DNA of 46,424 bases from Bacteroides sp. (GCA_014802015.1 JAAVDB010000033.1:1-46424); one strand, 5' to 3'; counted from the stretch's first letter, positions 8,739 to 17,387 are shown. The notes: a model not told the origin generated them from the sequence alone. Translations and numbers: made by a program.

Positions 8739-9893
8739 TTATTTCTTGGCGTCGATTTTCTCGATGGCTTCCTTGAGCATTACCGTGGGTGACTTGGGCG
8801 GCTGACGGTTGGCGGGGAATGTCTGCTCGGGACGACGGCCTGACTTGAGGTCATCGCAACGTTTCTGAACGATCTTTTTGAGTCGTTTGAGCTGTTTCTT
8901 GTCATCGCAGCGGTCTACGATGTTGGATGCGCGGAATGCAAGGGTGAAGTCGGTCATGTCGACTGACTTGTCGGATGTCCATTCGTTGATGACATCGACG
9001 TAGGTCTTCCAGTCGCTGTTACGCTCGGCCACGACGATGAGGGTGCGGAGCTTGTATTCGAGCGGGTTGGACATGTTGTTGTCCTTGATGAAGGCGAGGT
9101 ATTTGTCGAAGCCTTCCTTGTCAAAATCGAGAGTGCCGTTGGCGTTCTTTTTGAGGAAACGGTTGCAGTTTTCGCTGAGGACACCGCGGATCTTGTCGTT
9201 ATATGCGTTCTCGCCCATGATGGGTTTCAGCGCTTCGGGGTGTGAGGCTGCGTAGATGAACGCGGGGTGATAGGGGTCGTTGATGCCGTTGGCAAATACG
9301 TAGACGAGTGCGCTGTCGCTTGCAAAGGTCTCGGCCTTGCCGTCAAGGAGCATTTCGGCGATGGCTGTGCGCTGCTGCTTGCGGTATTTCTTGTTGAGAT
9401 CGTCGAAGTATGCGAGGAGAAATTCGCGGCTGCGCTCGCCGGCAGCGTAACGCTCTTCGAGCGAGGGACCTACGGGTGCCACGCTGTTTTCCTTGACGCG
9501 CTCGATGAATTTTGCTGCATCGCTGCCTCCGACGGCACGGCCTAATTCACGTCCGGCCTTGTCGAAGATTACGAATGTGGGATAGGCGCTGATCTCAAGA
9601 CGCTTGGCGAGTGCGGGGCCTTCGCCTTTCTCCATGTCGATCTTGATGGATACGTATGAGGGGTTCATGAAGTCACCTACTTCCTTGGTGGGGAAGATGG
9701 TGTTGGACATCATCTTGCAGGGTCCGCACCATGATGTGTAGCAGTCGAGGAAGACCATTTTGTCTTCTTTAGCGGCCTTGTCGATCGCGTCCTGAAGTGT
9801 GGAGCCTTCGGGCATAAATTCCATGCCCTGAGCTGAGGCTGCGAGTGCGCTCACGGCCATGAGGGCGAGTGTGAAGAGTTTGCTTAGTTTCAT
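8739..9893 (-). CDS. Exported thioredoxin-fold protein
   Basis: This 384-residue protein has a Sec signal peptide (M-K-L-S-K-L-F start, cleavage near A-S-A-Q). A thioredoxin domain follows with the redox motif C-G-P-C at residues 56-59 and a cis-proline region at A-Y-P-T-F. It should act as a periplasmic thiol-disulfide protein. The ~230-residue C-terminal part is helical and charged, and I recognise no domain in it. An in-frame codon further upstream (9947) exists, but the 9893 ATG gives a proper signal peptide and follows a good promoter. It appears to be transcribed alone. Confidence 0.88.
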   Translation of the reverse strand: MKLSKLFTLALMAVSALAASAQGMEFMPEGSTLQDAIDKAAKEDKMVFLDCYTSWCGPCKMMSNTIFPTKEVGDFMNPSYVSIKIDMEKGEGPALAKRLEISAYPTFVIFDKAGRELGRAVGGSDAAKFIERVKENSVAPVGPSLEERYAAGERSREFLLAYFDDLNKKYRKQQRTAIAEMLLDGKAETFASDSALVYVFANGINDPYHPAFIYAASHPEALKPIMGENAYNDKIRGVLSENCNRFLKKNANGTLDFDKEGFDKYLAFIKDNNMSNPLEYKLRTLIVVAERNSDWKTYVDVINEWTSDKSVDMTDFTLAFRASNIVDRCDDKKQLKRLKKIVQKRCDDLKSGRRPEQTFPANRQPPKSPTVMLKEAIEKIDAKK

Positions 9894-9927
9894 TGATGAT
9901 ATGTTTCTATAGTTACTATGAATGGCA

Positions 9928-9959
9928 CAAATATAGGACTTTTCCATAACTTTACCAAA
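9928..9959 (-). promoter_or_regulatory. Promoter of the thioredoxin-fold gene
   Basis: On the minus strand, TTTG (9956-9959), a 20-bp spacer and TATATTTG (9928-9935) match the consensus exactly. The ATG at 9893 is about 30 bp downstream of the expected start. Confidence 0.8.
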
Positions 9960-9965
9960 AAAAGT

Positions 9966-10003
9966 GGTCTCTGACCGGGCATTGTGGCTGCCGGTCAGGG
10001 ACC
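9966..10003 (-). terminator. Orphan terminator-like hairpin
   Basis: GGTCTCTGACCGG (9966-9978) and CCGGTCAGGGACC (9991-10003) pair at 12 of 13 positions. On the minus strand seven T residues follow (9957-9963), which overlap the -33 box of the thioredoxin promoter. No minus-strand gene ends nearby. It may be left from an earlier gene order before the ATPase gene arrived. Confidence 0.6.
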
Positions 10004-10145
10004 TCGCGGAGAAGTCAGTGCATATTTCTCCGAATGTCGTGAGTGCTCGACGAGCGTATTACTAGGGGCGTACGTCCTCGCCGTTGAGTGTGAGAGGATT
10101 TGTGATCTCTACACGTCAATTAGAAAGGGGAAAGTAAGACCCATA

Positions 10146-10282
10146 TTTTGGAAAAGTGCTTATTTTACGTACCGTTTTTATAGGAAAAGTGTATTTTTTA
10201 CTTGCTGTTTTTATAGGAAAAGTGTATTTTTACATGGTGAAATTTATAGGAAAAGTGTAAAATATGCTCTATAGGAAAATAG
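10146..10282 (+). repeat. 33-bp tandem repeat running into the ATPase start codon
   Basis: The core TATAGGAAAAGTGTA occurs exactly at 10179-10193, 10212-10226 and 10245-10259. A diverged copy is at 10146-10160. A fifth partial copy, TATAGGAAAATAG, starts at 10270 inside the coding sequence, just after the ATG at 10264. The first four copies are 33 bp apart and the last step is 25 bp. The core encodes Y-R-K in one frame, and the ATPase itself begins M-L-Y-R-K. The rest of 9894-10263 holds only a promoter and hairpin already listed. Confidence 0.85.
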
Positions 10283-11616
10283 AAAAAGATATATATCAGC
10301 ATTTTAAGTCTAAGTCGGACAAAATACTGATGCTTACCGGCGCGCGCCAGACAGGCAAATCATTTATCATCAATTACGTCGCATCACAGTTGTTCAGTAA
10401 TGTTGTTGAAATCAACCTGATTGAAGATTATGATACAGACCGCCTGTTTGAATCAGTTTCCTCTGTCGAGGAGTTTCATCTTAGACTAAGTTCAATTGCC
10501 GGTGAGCGTCTTGGTAATAAGGAAGATACGTTGGTATTTCTTGATGAGATACAGCAGTATCCGCGTCTGTTGACCCTTCTGAAATTCTTAAGGCAAGACG
10601 GCAGATACACCTATGCTGTGAGTGGAAGTCTTTTGGGGCTGACGCTAAAGCAGACCACATCAATACCTGTAGGGTCTCTCACCATTATGCGTATGTATCC
10701 GCTTGATTTTGAGGAATTTCTTATTGCTAATAATGTGGGTAAGGAAGCGGTAGAAGGAATACGTAAACATTTTCAATCGCGAATAGGGCTTGATGAGGCG
10801 CTGCATAACCATATAATGGGATTGTTCAAGCGCTATCTTCTTATAGGTGGTATGCCGCAGGTAGTGCAGGAGTTTGTTAATTCGCGTAATCTTGTAACCG
10901 CAAGAGCTATACAAAATGATATACACAGACTCTATGAAGCTGATGCTACAAAATATGATTTAGAACATCGTCTTCATATTGAGAGGATATATGAGATGAT
11001 ACCGTCTGCGATGGAGAGCCATAAGAAAAGGATCGTGTATCGTGATATAGAAGATAAGCCTAAGGGGCGTCACAGCGATTATATTGAGGAATTTGATTTT
11101 CTCTCGGCATCGGGTGTTGCACTGGAAGTGAAAGCGATTTCCAATCCGTCGTTTCCTCTTATTGAGTCAGGGGTGAAAAATTTATTGAAACTATACCTGA
11201 ATGATGTCGGTATGCTGACCGGAATTTTATACAGTAATAATATCAAACCGGTTATGGATACGGAATGCAGTGTTAATCTTGGTAGCGTCTATGAATCTGT
11301 TGTGGCAATGGAACTTGCCTCGCACGGTCATCGACTGTTTTATTATGATAACAAGAAGAATGGAGAGGTCGATTTCCTGATCGATGATTATTATAATCTG
11401 TCGGCTATGGCTATTGAGGTAAAATCAGGAAAAGATTATACTGTTCACAGTGCGCTGAACCGCTTGATTGAGAATAAGGATTACAGATTGGAAGAAGGGG
11501 TGGTGTTGAGTAATTCGCGCGAAGTACGACAGGAGGGCAAAATTGTGTATATGCCTATTTATTATGTGATGTTTATGGATGCTAAGGGTAGTAGCGAGAC
11601 GGAAATACTGTTGTGA
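10264..11616 (+). CDS. AAA+ ATPase with C-terminal DUF4143 domain
   Basis: The 450 residues start with an AAA_14-type ATPase. Walker A is GARQTGKS at 26-33, Walker B is L-V-F-L-D-E-I at 90-96, and a sensor-like A-V-S-G-S-L-L lies near 118. The C-terminal DUF4143 region has G-E-V-D-F-L (Asp370) and I-E-V-K-S-G (Glu385, Lys387). These match the spacing of a PD-(D/E)xK nuclease-like fold. The family is common in Bacteroidetes, often in several copies, and its role is unknown. The gene is clearly more AT-rich than its neighbours and lies between two terminator hairpins, which suggests transfer. A 33-bp repeat array abuts its start codon. A defence or mobile-element role is possible but not shown. 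Confidence 0.9.
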   Translation: MLYRKIEKDIYQHFKSKSDKILMLTGARQTGKSFIINYVASQLFSNVVEINLIEDYDTDRLFESVSSVEEFHLRLSSIAGERLGNKEDTLVFLDEIQQYPRLLTLLKFLRQDGRYTYAVSGSLLGLTLKQTTSIPVGSLTIMRMYPLDFEEFLIANNVGKEAVEGIRKHFQSRIGLDEALHNHIMGLFKRYLLIGGMPQVVQEFVNSRNLVTARAIQNDIHRLYEADATKYDLEHRLHIERIYEMIPSAMESHKKRIVYRDIEDKPKGRHSDYIEEFDFLSASGVALEVKAISNPSFPLIESGVKNLLKLYLNDVGMLTGILYSNNIKPVMDTECSVNLGSVYESVVAMELASHGHRLFYYDNKKNGEVDFLIDDYYNLSAMAIEVKSGKDYTVHSALNRLIENKDYRLEEGVVLSNSREVRQEGKIVYMPIYYVMFMDAKGSSETEILL

Positions 11617-11664
11617 AATATTGCGTATGTGGTGGATTGATGTGTTGTTGATTGCATGAAAAAT

Positions 11665-11712
11665 CAGTCCGGGCGCTGCGAATTGCGGTTACAATTTGCG
11701 GCGCCCGGACTG
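11665..11712. terminator. Bidirectional terminator between ATPase and hslR
   Basis: CAGTCCGGGCGC (11665-11676) and GCGCCCGGACTG (11701-11712) are perfect inverted repeats, with further partial pairing inside. The hairpin sits between two convergent genes. Confidence 0.8.
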
Positions 11713-11739
11713 TGTGGGATGGTGGATGGGACAGGTGGG

Positions 11740-12168
11740 TTATGCCTCGTCGTCGTCATCGTCGTCGAGGAAGTCGAAGTCCCAGCCGTCCGATATGGAT
11801 TCGGTGAACTCGGCGAGGTCGCGCCCTTCGCGCTTGGTGGGTCGGCCGAGGCCTTTGCGTCGGTCGATGAAGCCTGAGATGCGCACTACGTCGAGCAGGT
11901 CGAGTTCGCTCTTGGGTGTGATGTTCTCCATGTAGTCGGGTACGAGCTTGGCTCCGAGGCGGTTTTGCGTAAGGGCCTTGACACGGAATGAGTAGGTGAC
12001 CGGCGGTTTGCGCACGCTGATGATATCTCCCTCCTTGATGGTTCGTGATGGCTTTACGGCTACGCCCCCCATGAGCACGCGTCCTTTCTTGCATGCTTCG
12101 GTGGCTACGGTGCGGGTCTTGAAGATGCGCATGGCCCACAGCCATTTGTCGATTCTTACTTCGTTCAT
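11740..12168 (-). CDS. hslR: S4-domain RNA-binding protein, Hsp15-like
   Basis: The 142-residue protein opens with an S4 RNA-binding domain (R-I-D-K-W-L-W-A-M-R then A-C-K-K-G-R-V-L-M-G-G, about residues 5-45), as in Hsp15. Hsp15 binds 50S subunits carrying stalled nascent chains and helps recycle them. The C-terminus is an aspartate run (D-D-D-D-D-D-E-A). It starts 9 bp after pth, so the two are probably co-transcribed, which suits a shared job with peptidyl-tRNA from stalled ribosomes. Confidence 0.88.
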   Translation of the reverse strand: MNEVRIDKWLWAMRIFKTRTVATEACKKGRVLMGGVAVKPSRTIKEGDIISVRKPPVTYSFRVKALTQNRLGAKLVPDYMENITPKSELDLLDVVRISGFIDRRKGLGRPTKREGRDLAEFTESISDGWDFDFLDDDDDDEA

Positions 12169-12177
12169 GGGGTGTGA

Positions 12178-12744
12178 TTATTTGTTGTTGAAGTCGCACA
12201 TGGCGCGCTGGAGTCCGGCGAGGCAGAATGTCCTGATGGCGTCGACGGCGAGCGGTATGCGCTCGTCGTGCATGGCTTTGAGCTGGTCGGGGGTGAAGTG
12301 GCCGAGTACGTAGTCGACCTGTGTGCCGCGCGGAAAGTCGTTGCCTATGCCGAAGCGCAGGCGTGCGTAGGCCTGTGTGCCGAGCATCTGTGCGATGTTC
12401 TTGAGTCCGTTGTGGCCTGCGTCGCTGCCTGATGGCTTGAGGCGAATGGCTCCGAAGGGGAGTGCGCAGTCGTCGACGATTATGAGGATGTTTTCGAGTT
12501 CGATGCCTTCCTTGTCCTTCCAGTATCGTACGGCGTTGCCCGAGAGGTTCATGTAGGTTGATGGTTTGAGCACAACGAGCTGTGCGTTCTTGACGCGCAT
12601 GCGTGCGATGTCGCCGTAGCGTTCGGTCGAGAATGAGGCGCCGCAAGCGTCGGCGAGTGCGTCGGCTATCATGAATCCGGCGTTGTGGCGAGTGTTGACG
12701 TATTCCGGGCCGATGTTGCCGAGGCCCACTATGAGATATTTCAT
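12178..12744 (-). CDS. pth: Peptidyl-tRNA hydrolase
   Basis: Pth cleaves peptidyl-tRNA released from stalled ribosomes. The 188 residues match the family length. Visible motifs are [10 protein letters not shown] near the N-terminus, T-R-H-N-A-G-F with the catalytic His, [18 protein letters not shown] and [11 protein letters not shown]. The order rplY, pth, hslR is usual in this phylum. A large perfect hairpin lies between rplY and this gene. Confidence 0.96.
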   Translation of the reverse strand: MKYLIVGLGNIGPEYVNTRHNAGFMIADALADACGASFSTERYGDIARMRVKNAQLVVLKPSTYMNLSGNAVRYWKDKEGIELENILIIVDDCALPFGAIRLKPSGSDAGHNGLKNIAQMLGTQAYARLRFGIGNDFPRGTQVDYVLGHFTPDQLKAMHDERIPLAVDAIRTFCLAGLQRAMCDFNNK

Positions 12745-12789
12745 CGGTGTGGCGGGTGGTTGGTGAGATGAGGGGATGGTGTAGAAATG

Positions 12790-12850
12790 GCAAAAGTCTC
12801 AACTGAGGCTCAGACGTAGATGGTTCCGGCTCTCGGGTTGAGACTTTTGC
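12790..12850. promoter_or_regulatory. 14-bp perfect inverted repeat between rplY and pth
   Basis: GCAAAAGTCTCAAC (12790-12803) pairs exactly with the arm at 12837-12850 across a 33-base loop. On the minus strand it falls after rplY and before pth. No U-run follows, so it may be a processing or attenuation structure rather than a plain terminator. Confidence 0.6.
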
Positions 12851-12895
12851 TGTGAGTTTCAGGCAGCCCTGCGAGGGGATGCTTGTCGTGTCGGC

Positions 12896-13543
12896 TTACT
12901 GAGCGTTGGCCTGAGCACCACGTGCGGCACGTGTGAGGGCAACGGCGCAGACAACGGCGTTCTTGGCGTTGACGAGTTCGAGACCGTCGAAGTGGAGGTC
13001 GCCGATCTGGAGGGTCTTGCCGAGGCCGAGTGAGTCAACGTTGATGACAACGCGCTCGGGGATCTCGGTGTAGATAGCCTTAACCTTGATTTTCTTCATA
13101 GAGAGCTGGAGCTTACCACCGGCTTTCACACCCTCGGCGTGGCCTTCGAGCTTGACGGGAACCTCGATAACTACGGGCTTCTTGTCGGTTACTTCGAGCA
13201 GGTCGATGTGGAGGATGTTGTCCTTAACGGGGTGGAACTGGATGTCCTTAACGACAGCGTTGCGCTTCTCGCCGTTGATGTTGAGGTCGATAGCGAAGAT
13301 GTCGGGGGTATAGACGAGCTTGCGTACGTCCTCAGCCTTAACGGTGAGGTCGGTGGTGATGAGGCCCTTGCCATTGCCGATCTCTACGATCTTCTCACCG
13401 GGCTTGAGAGCTGCGGTGTAGGGGAGGTCGATAACGCTGCCGCCGTTGAGAACGACGGGGATGAGGTTGGCCTTACGCAGCTCTTTGGCTGCCTTCTTGC
13501 CGAGGTCGGTACGGGGCTCGGCTGTCAGCTGGAATGTCTTCAT
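12896..13543 (-). CDS. rplY: 50S ribosomal protein L25 (Ctc family)
   Basis: This 215-residue protein binds 5S rRNA in the large subunit. It has the N-terminal L25 domain (L-x-A-E-P-R-T-D-L-G-K-K-A-A-K-E-L-R) and the C-terminal TL5/Ctc beta domain (V-E-V-T-D-K-K-P, then V-P-V-K-L-E-G-H-A-E-G-V). The long Ctc form is usual outside enterobacteria. The tail ends in an A/Q-rich stretch. A consensus promoter lies about 100 bp upstream, leaving a leader of that length. Confidence 0.95.
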   Translation of the reverse strand: MKTFQLTAEPRTDLGKKAAKELRKANLIPVVLNGGSVIDLPYTAALKPGEKIVEIGNGKGLITTDLTVKAEDVRKLVYTPDIFAIDLNINGEKRNAVVKDIQFHPVKDNILHIDLLEVTDKKPVVIEVPVKLEGHAEGVKAGGKLQLSMKKIKVKAIYTEIPERVVINVDSLGLGKTLQIGDLHFDGLELVNAKNAVVCAVALTRAARGAQANAQ

Positions 13544-13640
13544 TTCCTAATGTTGGATTTAATTGGTTGTGTTACTCAAAATTAAGTGTTGACTTTGTGC
13601 TCCTTAATTTCCCATCACACGGGGGGATGCTAAAAAGCGG

Positions 13641-13673
13641 TGCAAAGGTATGACTTTTTTTTGTTATAAGCAA
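13641..13673 (-). promoter_or_regulatory. Promoter of rplY
   Basis: On the minus strand, TTG (13671-13673), a 20-bp spacer and TACCTTTG (13643-13650), followed by C and A, match the consensus. Transcription from here gives a leader of about 95 nt before the rplY ATG. Confidence 0.75.
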
Positions 13674-13801
13674 GCGTTTTGCCGAGATATGCAGCTTAAT
13701 ATTATTTGTGTAAGTTTAGAGGCTTTTAATGTGCGGTTATGTCGGAAATATTGTTTAAATTTGAAGCAGAATATAATCTCAAACATAAAAATCATTTTAC
13801 C

Positions 13802-15331
13802 ATGCTCAACTCTGAAGATAAAGCGCTGTTGGCGTCTAAAGGCATCAGCGAGGCTGAGGTCGATGCGCAGCTGGCGCGTTTCGTCACAGGATTTCCCTAT
13901 CTCAAAATCAAGGATACAGCCCGTGTGGATGCGGGCATCTTCCGTCTGTCGGACGAGGAGATCGATGCGGCGCTTGACCGCTGGCATGAATATCTCGATC
14001 ACGGTGGCGAGGTATGCAAGTTTGTCCCCGCTTCGGGTGCGGCATCGCGTATGTTCAAGGCTCTGTTCGAGTATGTGGACGGTGGTACGGACGAGCTCAA
14101 GGAGGGTTCGCCCGTGGCCCAGCTCATAGCTGACATTGATAAGCTGCCGTTCCTGCCCGAGCTGCGCGAGGCGTGTCAGAAACTTTATGGCAAGAGCCTT
14201 GATGATCTGCTGGCCGAGGGTCGCAACCGCGATGTGATCGCTGCCATAGTCAATGCCGACGGCATGAATTACGGTGGTCTGCCCAAGGGTTTGCTGAAAT
14301 TTCACAGCTATCCCGACGGTTCGCGTACTCCGGTGGAGGAGCATCTGACCGAGGGCGCGCAGACGGCGGCTAATGCCAAGGGTGAGGTGCATCTGCATTT
14401 CACCGTGTCGGCCAATCACCGTGATCTGTTTCAGAAGAAGCTTGACGAGGTGATACCTCAGGCTGAGGCGCGTACGGGCAAGAAGTTCTTCGTGAGCATG
14501 AGCGAGCAGAAGCCGTCGACCGATACGATCGCCGCCAATCCTGACAATACGCCATTTCGCGAGGATGGCCACCTGCTGTTCCGTCCCGGCGGTCACGGTG
14601 CGCTGATACAGAATCTCAACGACATCGAGAGCGCGGTGGTGTTCATCAAGAATATCGACAATGTGGTGCCTGACTCACTGCGCGGCGACACTGTAAAGTA
14701 TAAAGAGGTGCTGGGTGGTCTGCTCCTTGAGGTGCATGACCAGATCGAGGAGGATCTCATAGCGCTCGAAGAGGGTGTCTACACTCAGTCGGATCTCAAG
14801 GGAATGGTCGATTATCTCCGCACGGTGCTCAATGTCGATGATCCGCGTCTGGACAATATGGCTGATGATGAGATCGTGGAGTATCTGAAGGCTAAACTCA
14901 ACCGCCCGCTGCGTGTGTGCGGCATGGTGCGTAACGAGGGTGAGCCTGGCGGTGGTCCGTTCATCGCTGTCAATCCCGACGGCTCGGCATCGCCTCAGAT
15001 ACTGGAGAGCAATCAGGTGGATCCGTCCAACGAGGAGTATAAGAAGATGATGGCGACCGCCACTCACTTCAATCCGGTCGATCTGGTGTGCTATATCAAG
15101 GATGTGCATGGCAAGAAGTTTGACCTGCCGTCGTACGTCGATCCCGCCACGGGCTTTATCTCGTCCAAGTCGAGCCACGGCAAGGAGCTCCGCGCCATGG
15201 AGCTGCCGGGACTGTGGAACGGTGCGATGAGCGACTGGAATACGGTGTTTGTCGAGGTTCCCATCTCGACGTTCAATCCTGTCAAGACTGTCAACGATCT
15301 GTTGCGTCCGGCTCATCAGGGTGGTAAGTAA
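13802..15331 (+). CDS. DUF4301 family protein
   Basis: The 509-residue protein matches the DUF4301 type found in Bacteroidetes: opening M-L-N-S-E-D, a segment F-V-P-A-S-G-A-A-S-R-M-F-K-A-L near residue 75, and a GGxGG-like P-G-G-H-G-A-L-I. The phosphate-binding look of the S-G-A-A-S-R motif suggests a nucleotidyltransferase-like fold, but no biochemical role is known to me. The start at 13802 was chosen over an in-frame ATG at 13739 because the earlier residues look like non-coding AT-rich leader. It is followed by a GNAT gene 83 bp on. Confidence 0.85.
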   Translation: MLNSEDKALLASKGISEAEVDAQLARFVTGFPYLKIKDTARVDAGIFRLSDEEIDAALDRWHEYLDHGGEVCKFVPASGAASRMFKALFEYVDGGTDELKEGSPVAQLIADIDKLPFLPELREACQKLYGKSLDDLLAEGRNRDVIAAIVNADGMNYGGLPKGLLKFHSYPDGSRTPVEEHLTEGAQTAANAKGEVHLHFTVSANHRDLFQKKLDEVIPQAEARTGKKFFVSMSEQKPSTDTIAANPDNTPFREDGHLLFRPGGHGALIQNLNDIESAVVFIKNIDNVVPDSLRGDTVKYKEVLGGLLLEVHDQIEEDLIALEEGVYTQSDLKGMVDYLRTVLNVDDPRLDNMADDEIVEYLKAKLNRPLRVCGMVRNEGEPGGGPFIAVNPDGSASPQILESNQVDPSNEEYKKMMATATHFNPVDLVCYIKDVHGKKFDLPSYVDPATGFISSKSSHGKELRAMELPGLWNGAMSDWNTVFVEVPISTFNPVKTVNDLLRPAHQGGK

Positions 15332-15414
15332 TACCGGATTAAGATAATGAAAAGGCAAGGGGTGTCCCCGGCGCGGGATAACTTCTTGCCTCTTTACGTT
15401 GTTATATCTTTACT

Positions 15415-16491
15415 ATGAGTAAAAGAGATGATATTATAAAAGTCTGGCAGGAGAGTTTCAGCGATTCGCGCGAGTATGTGGCGATGTATTTCGACCGCGT
15501 GTATCGTGACGATGAGGCCATGACGCTCACTGATCCGCAGGGTAACGTGGTGAGCAGTCTGCTGTTGCAGCACTACGGGATGTCGTTTCAGGGGGCCGAG
15601 GTGCCTGTGAGCTACATTGCCGGTGCGGCTACACGGCGCGCGCAGCGTGGCAACGGATATATGTCGCAGCTGGTGCGTGACGCGCTTCAGGCGTCGGCCG
15701 AGCGTGGCGACATGCTGTGTACGCTTATACCTGCGCGCAGTGCGCTGTATTATTTCTACAGCCGGTTTGGCTTCGCACGCGTGTTCTACACCAAGGAGCA
15801 ACGGTTTACGGCACTGCACTCGTTTCCCGTAGAGGGTGAATATCACCTGATGGAGGATGTGGCGGCCGATGATGTGTGGGAGGCGTTTGACCGCTTTCAG
15901 CATGAGCGCGAATGCTATGTGCTGCACACGCGTCGTGATCTCGACAATATCCAGGCTGACCTCGATATGGACGGCGGAGACTTTGTGGTGATCGGTGCCG
16001 ATGACGAGGACCGTGGTCCGCGCATCGTGTCGATGGCCTGGGCGGTGAGGCGTAACGATCTGCTGCTGGTCAACGATGTTATGGGCGAGGATGAGGATGC
16101 GCGCACGGCTGCGATGCGTGCACTGCGCGAGCGTTATCCAGGTGTGCCGTTCCTGTTGCTTGGGCGTCCGACCGATGTGGTGGGCGGCCGACTGATGCCT
16201 CGCGGCATGGCCCGTGTGGTCAATGCGGGGATGCTGCTGTCGACTGTGGCTGCCCGTCACGACAAGTGGCAGTCGCGCATACGTGTGTCGGACCGTCTGC
16301 TGCCGTCGCTCAATGCCCATACGTTTATCATCAAGGGGGGCGAGTGTGTGGTGGATGATTCCTACAGCGGTCCGCTTGACCTTGACATCAGTGTCGATGT
16401 GCTGGCCGATGTGGCGTTCTCGTCGACCGAGATCGGTGAGGTGATGCGTTTCCCGTCGGTGCGTCCGATGATAAGCCTTATGCTCGACTGA
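15415..16491 (+). CDS. GNAT family N-acetyltransferase (Eis-like)
   Basis: The 358 residues contain one clear GNAT domain in the first third. The acetyl-CoA loop reads R-R-A-Q-R-G-N-G-Y-M-S-Q-L near residue 80, and Y-Y-F-Y-S-R-F-G-F closes the fold. The length and the extra C-terminal region, which looks like a second GNAT fold plus a sterol-carrier-like end, resemble Eis-type acetyltransferases. The substrate is unknown. It probably shares a transcript with engB, which begins 42 bp later. Confidence 0.82.
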   Translation: MSKRDDIIKVWQESFSDSREYVAMYFDRVYRDDEAMTLTDPQGNVVSSLLLQHYGMSFQGAEVPVSYIAGAATRRAQRGNGYMSQLVRDALQASAERGDMLCTLIPARSALYYFYSRFGFARVFYTKEQRFTALHSFPVEGEYHLMEDVAADDVWEAFDRFQHERECYVLHTRRDLDNIQADLDMDGGDFVVIGADDEDRGPRIVSMAWAVRRNDLLLVNDVMGEDEDARTAAMRALRERYPGVPFLLLGRPTDVVGGRLMPRGMARVVNAGMLLSTVAARHDKWQSRIRVSDRLLPSLNAHTFIIKGGECVVDDSYSGPLDLDISVDVLADVAFSSTEIGEVMRFPSVRPMISLMLD

Positions 16492-16533
16492 TCCCTTCTG
16501 CTCAACAATAGTTTCTAATAAAAAAGATTCGTT

Positions 16534-17154
16534 ATGATAATCAATTCAGCCCGTTTCGCTATATCCAATTCCACCCACAAGAAGTGTCCGTCAGACATGC
16601 GCCATGAGTATGCCTTCATAGGGCGCAGTAATGTGGGCAAGTCATCGCTGATCAATATGCTCACCGGGCGCAGTAAGCTTGCCAAGACGTCGTCAACCCC
16701 GGGTAAGACTATGCTTATCAATCATTTTCTGGTCAATGACGAGTGGTATATCGTCGACCTGCCGGGCTACGGATTCGCGCAGCGCGGCAAGGAGCAGCGC
16801 GAGCAGCTTGAGAAGATGATACGCGGTTACATCCTGGAGCGTGAGCAGATGACGAATCTGTTTGTGCTGATCGATTCGCGCCATGAGCCTATGAAGATTG
16901 ATCTGGAGTTTTTCGATTGGCTCGGTGAGAACGGTGTGCCGTTTGCCATCGTGTTTACCAAGCTCGATAAGTTAGGTAATGATGCTGGCAGACGTAATGT
17001 GCAGAAGTATTGTAAGTCATTGCTTGAGTCGTGGGAGGAGTTACCTCCTATATTCCTTACGTCGAGTGAGGATGGCCGCGGCCGTCAGGAGTTGCTCGAC
17101 TATATCGAGCAGCTTAACCGTCTGCCTGTTGGCGCTGCGGATGAGGGTGAGTGA
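16534..17154 (+). CDS. engB: Ribosome biogenesis GTPase EngB (YsxC/YihA)
   Basis: This essential GTPase helps assemble the 50S subunit. The 206 residues show [12 protein letters not shown] (G1), a conserved T-S-S-T-P-G-K-T (G2 region), D-L-P-G-Y-G-F-A (G3) and T-K-L-D-K-L (G4). Length and motifs are typical. A 49-residue gene follows 57 bp after. Confidence 0.96.
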   Translation: MIINSARFAISNSTHKKCPSDMRHEYAFIGRSNVGKSSLINMLTGRSKLAKTSSTPGKTMLINHFLVNDEWYIVDLPGYGFAQRGKEQREQLEKMIRGYILEREQMTNLFVLIDSRHEPMKIDLEFFDWLGENGVPFAIVFTKLDKLGNDAGRRNVQKYCKSLLESWEELPPIFLTSSEDGRGRQELLDYIEQLNRLPVGAADEGE

Positions 17155-17211
17155 ACAATGGGCCTGATCCGGGTGTTTCTATAGTATAAAACATCTAAAA
17201 CTATTTATATT

Positions 17212-17361
17212 ATGGAAAAGAATAAGGACATTAAGGCACAGCAGGTGTATCCCGGTGCCGGTACTGATCAGGCTGATAACGGTAAGGTTGATCCGAAGCT
17301 TGTCAAGGAGGATATCAAGGATCTGAATAATAATCCCCGCAATAATTCTCTCGATGAGTGA
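17212..17361 (+). CDS. Small hydrophilic protein, 49 residues
   Basis: ATG at 17212 opens a 50-codon frame ending TGA at 17359-17361. The product is hydrophilic and begins M-E-K-N-K-D-I-K. It is rich in K, D and N and ends with N-P-R-N-N-S-L-D-E. No membrane segment, cysteine or known motif is seen. Coding character is supported by a clean terminator 27 bp after the stop and by codon use like its neighbours. It could be a small cytoplasmic regulator or a stress-related peptide, but nothing shows that. Confidence 0.65.
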   Translation: MEKNKDIKAQQVYPGAGTDQADNGKVDPKLVKEDIKDLNNNPRNNSLDE

Positions 17362-17387
17362 TGTAACCGAATTATAGTTAAAATATC

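Noticed and set aside
9984-10274. Plus-strand frame ending in repeated Y-R-K-S residues
   Set aside because: It covers a promoter, a hairpin and the 33-bp repeat, its early part looks non-coding, and it ends inside the ATPase start in another frame. The repeat itself is reported instead.
11756-12802. 348-residue minus-strand frame rich in R, H and T
   Set aside because: It lies over pth and hslR in another frame and has shadow composition.
13664-14596. 310-residue minus-strand frame opposite DUF4301
   Set aside because: DUF4301 has clear family motifs on the other strand; this is an antisense shadow.
15351-15398. Terminator between DUF4301 and the GNAT gene
   Set aside because: The stem is only about 6-7 bp and the T-run is broken, so the support is too weak.
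15394-16320. 308-residue minus-strand frame opposite the GNAT gene
   Set aside because: Rich in H, R and T with no motif; a shadow of a gene with a clear acetyl-CoA loop.
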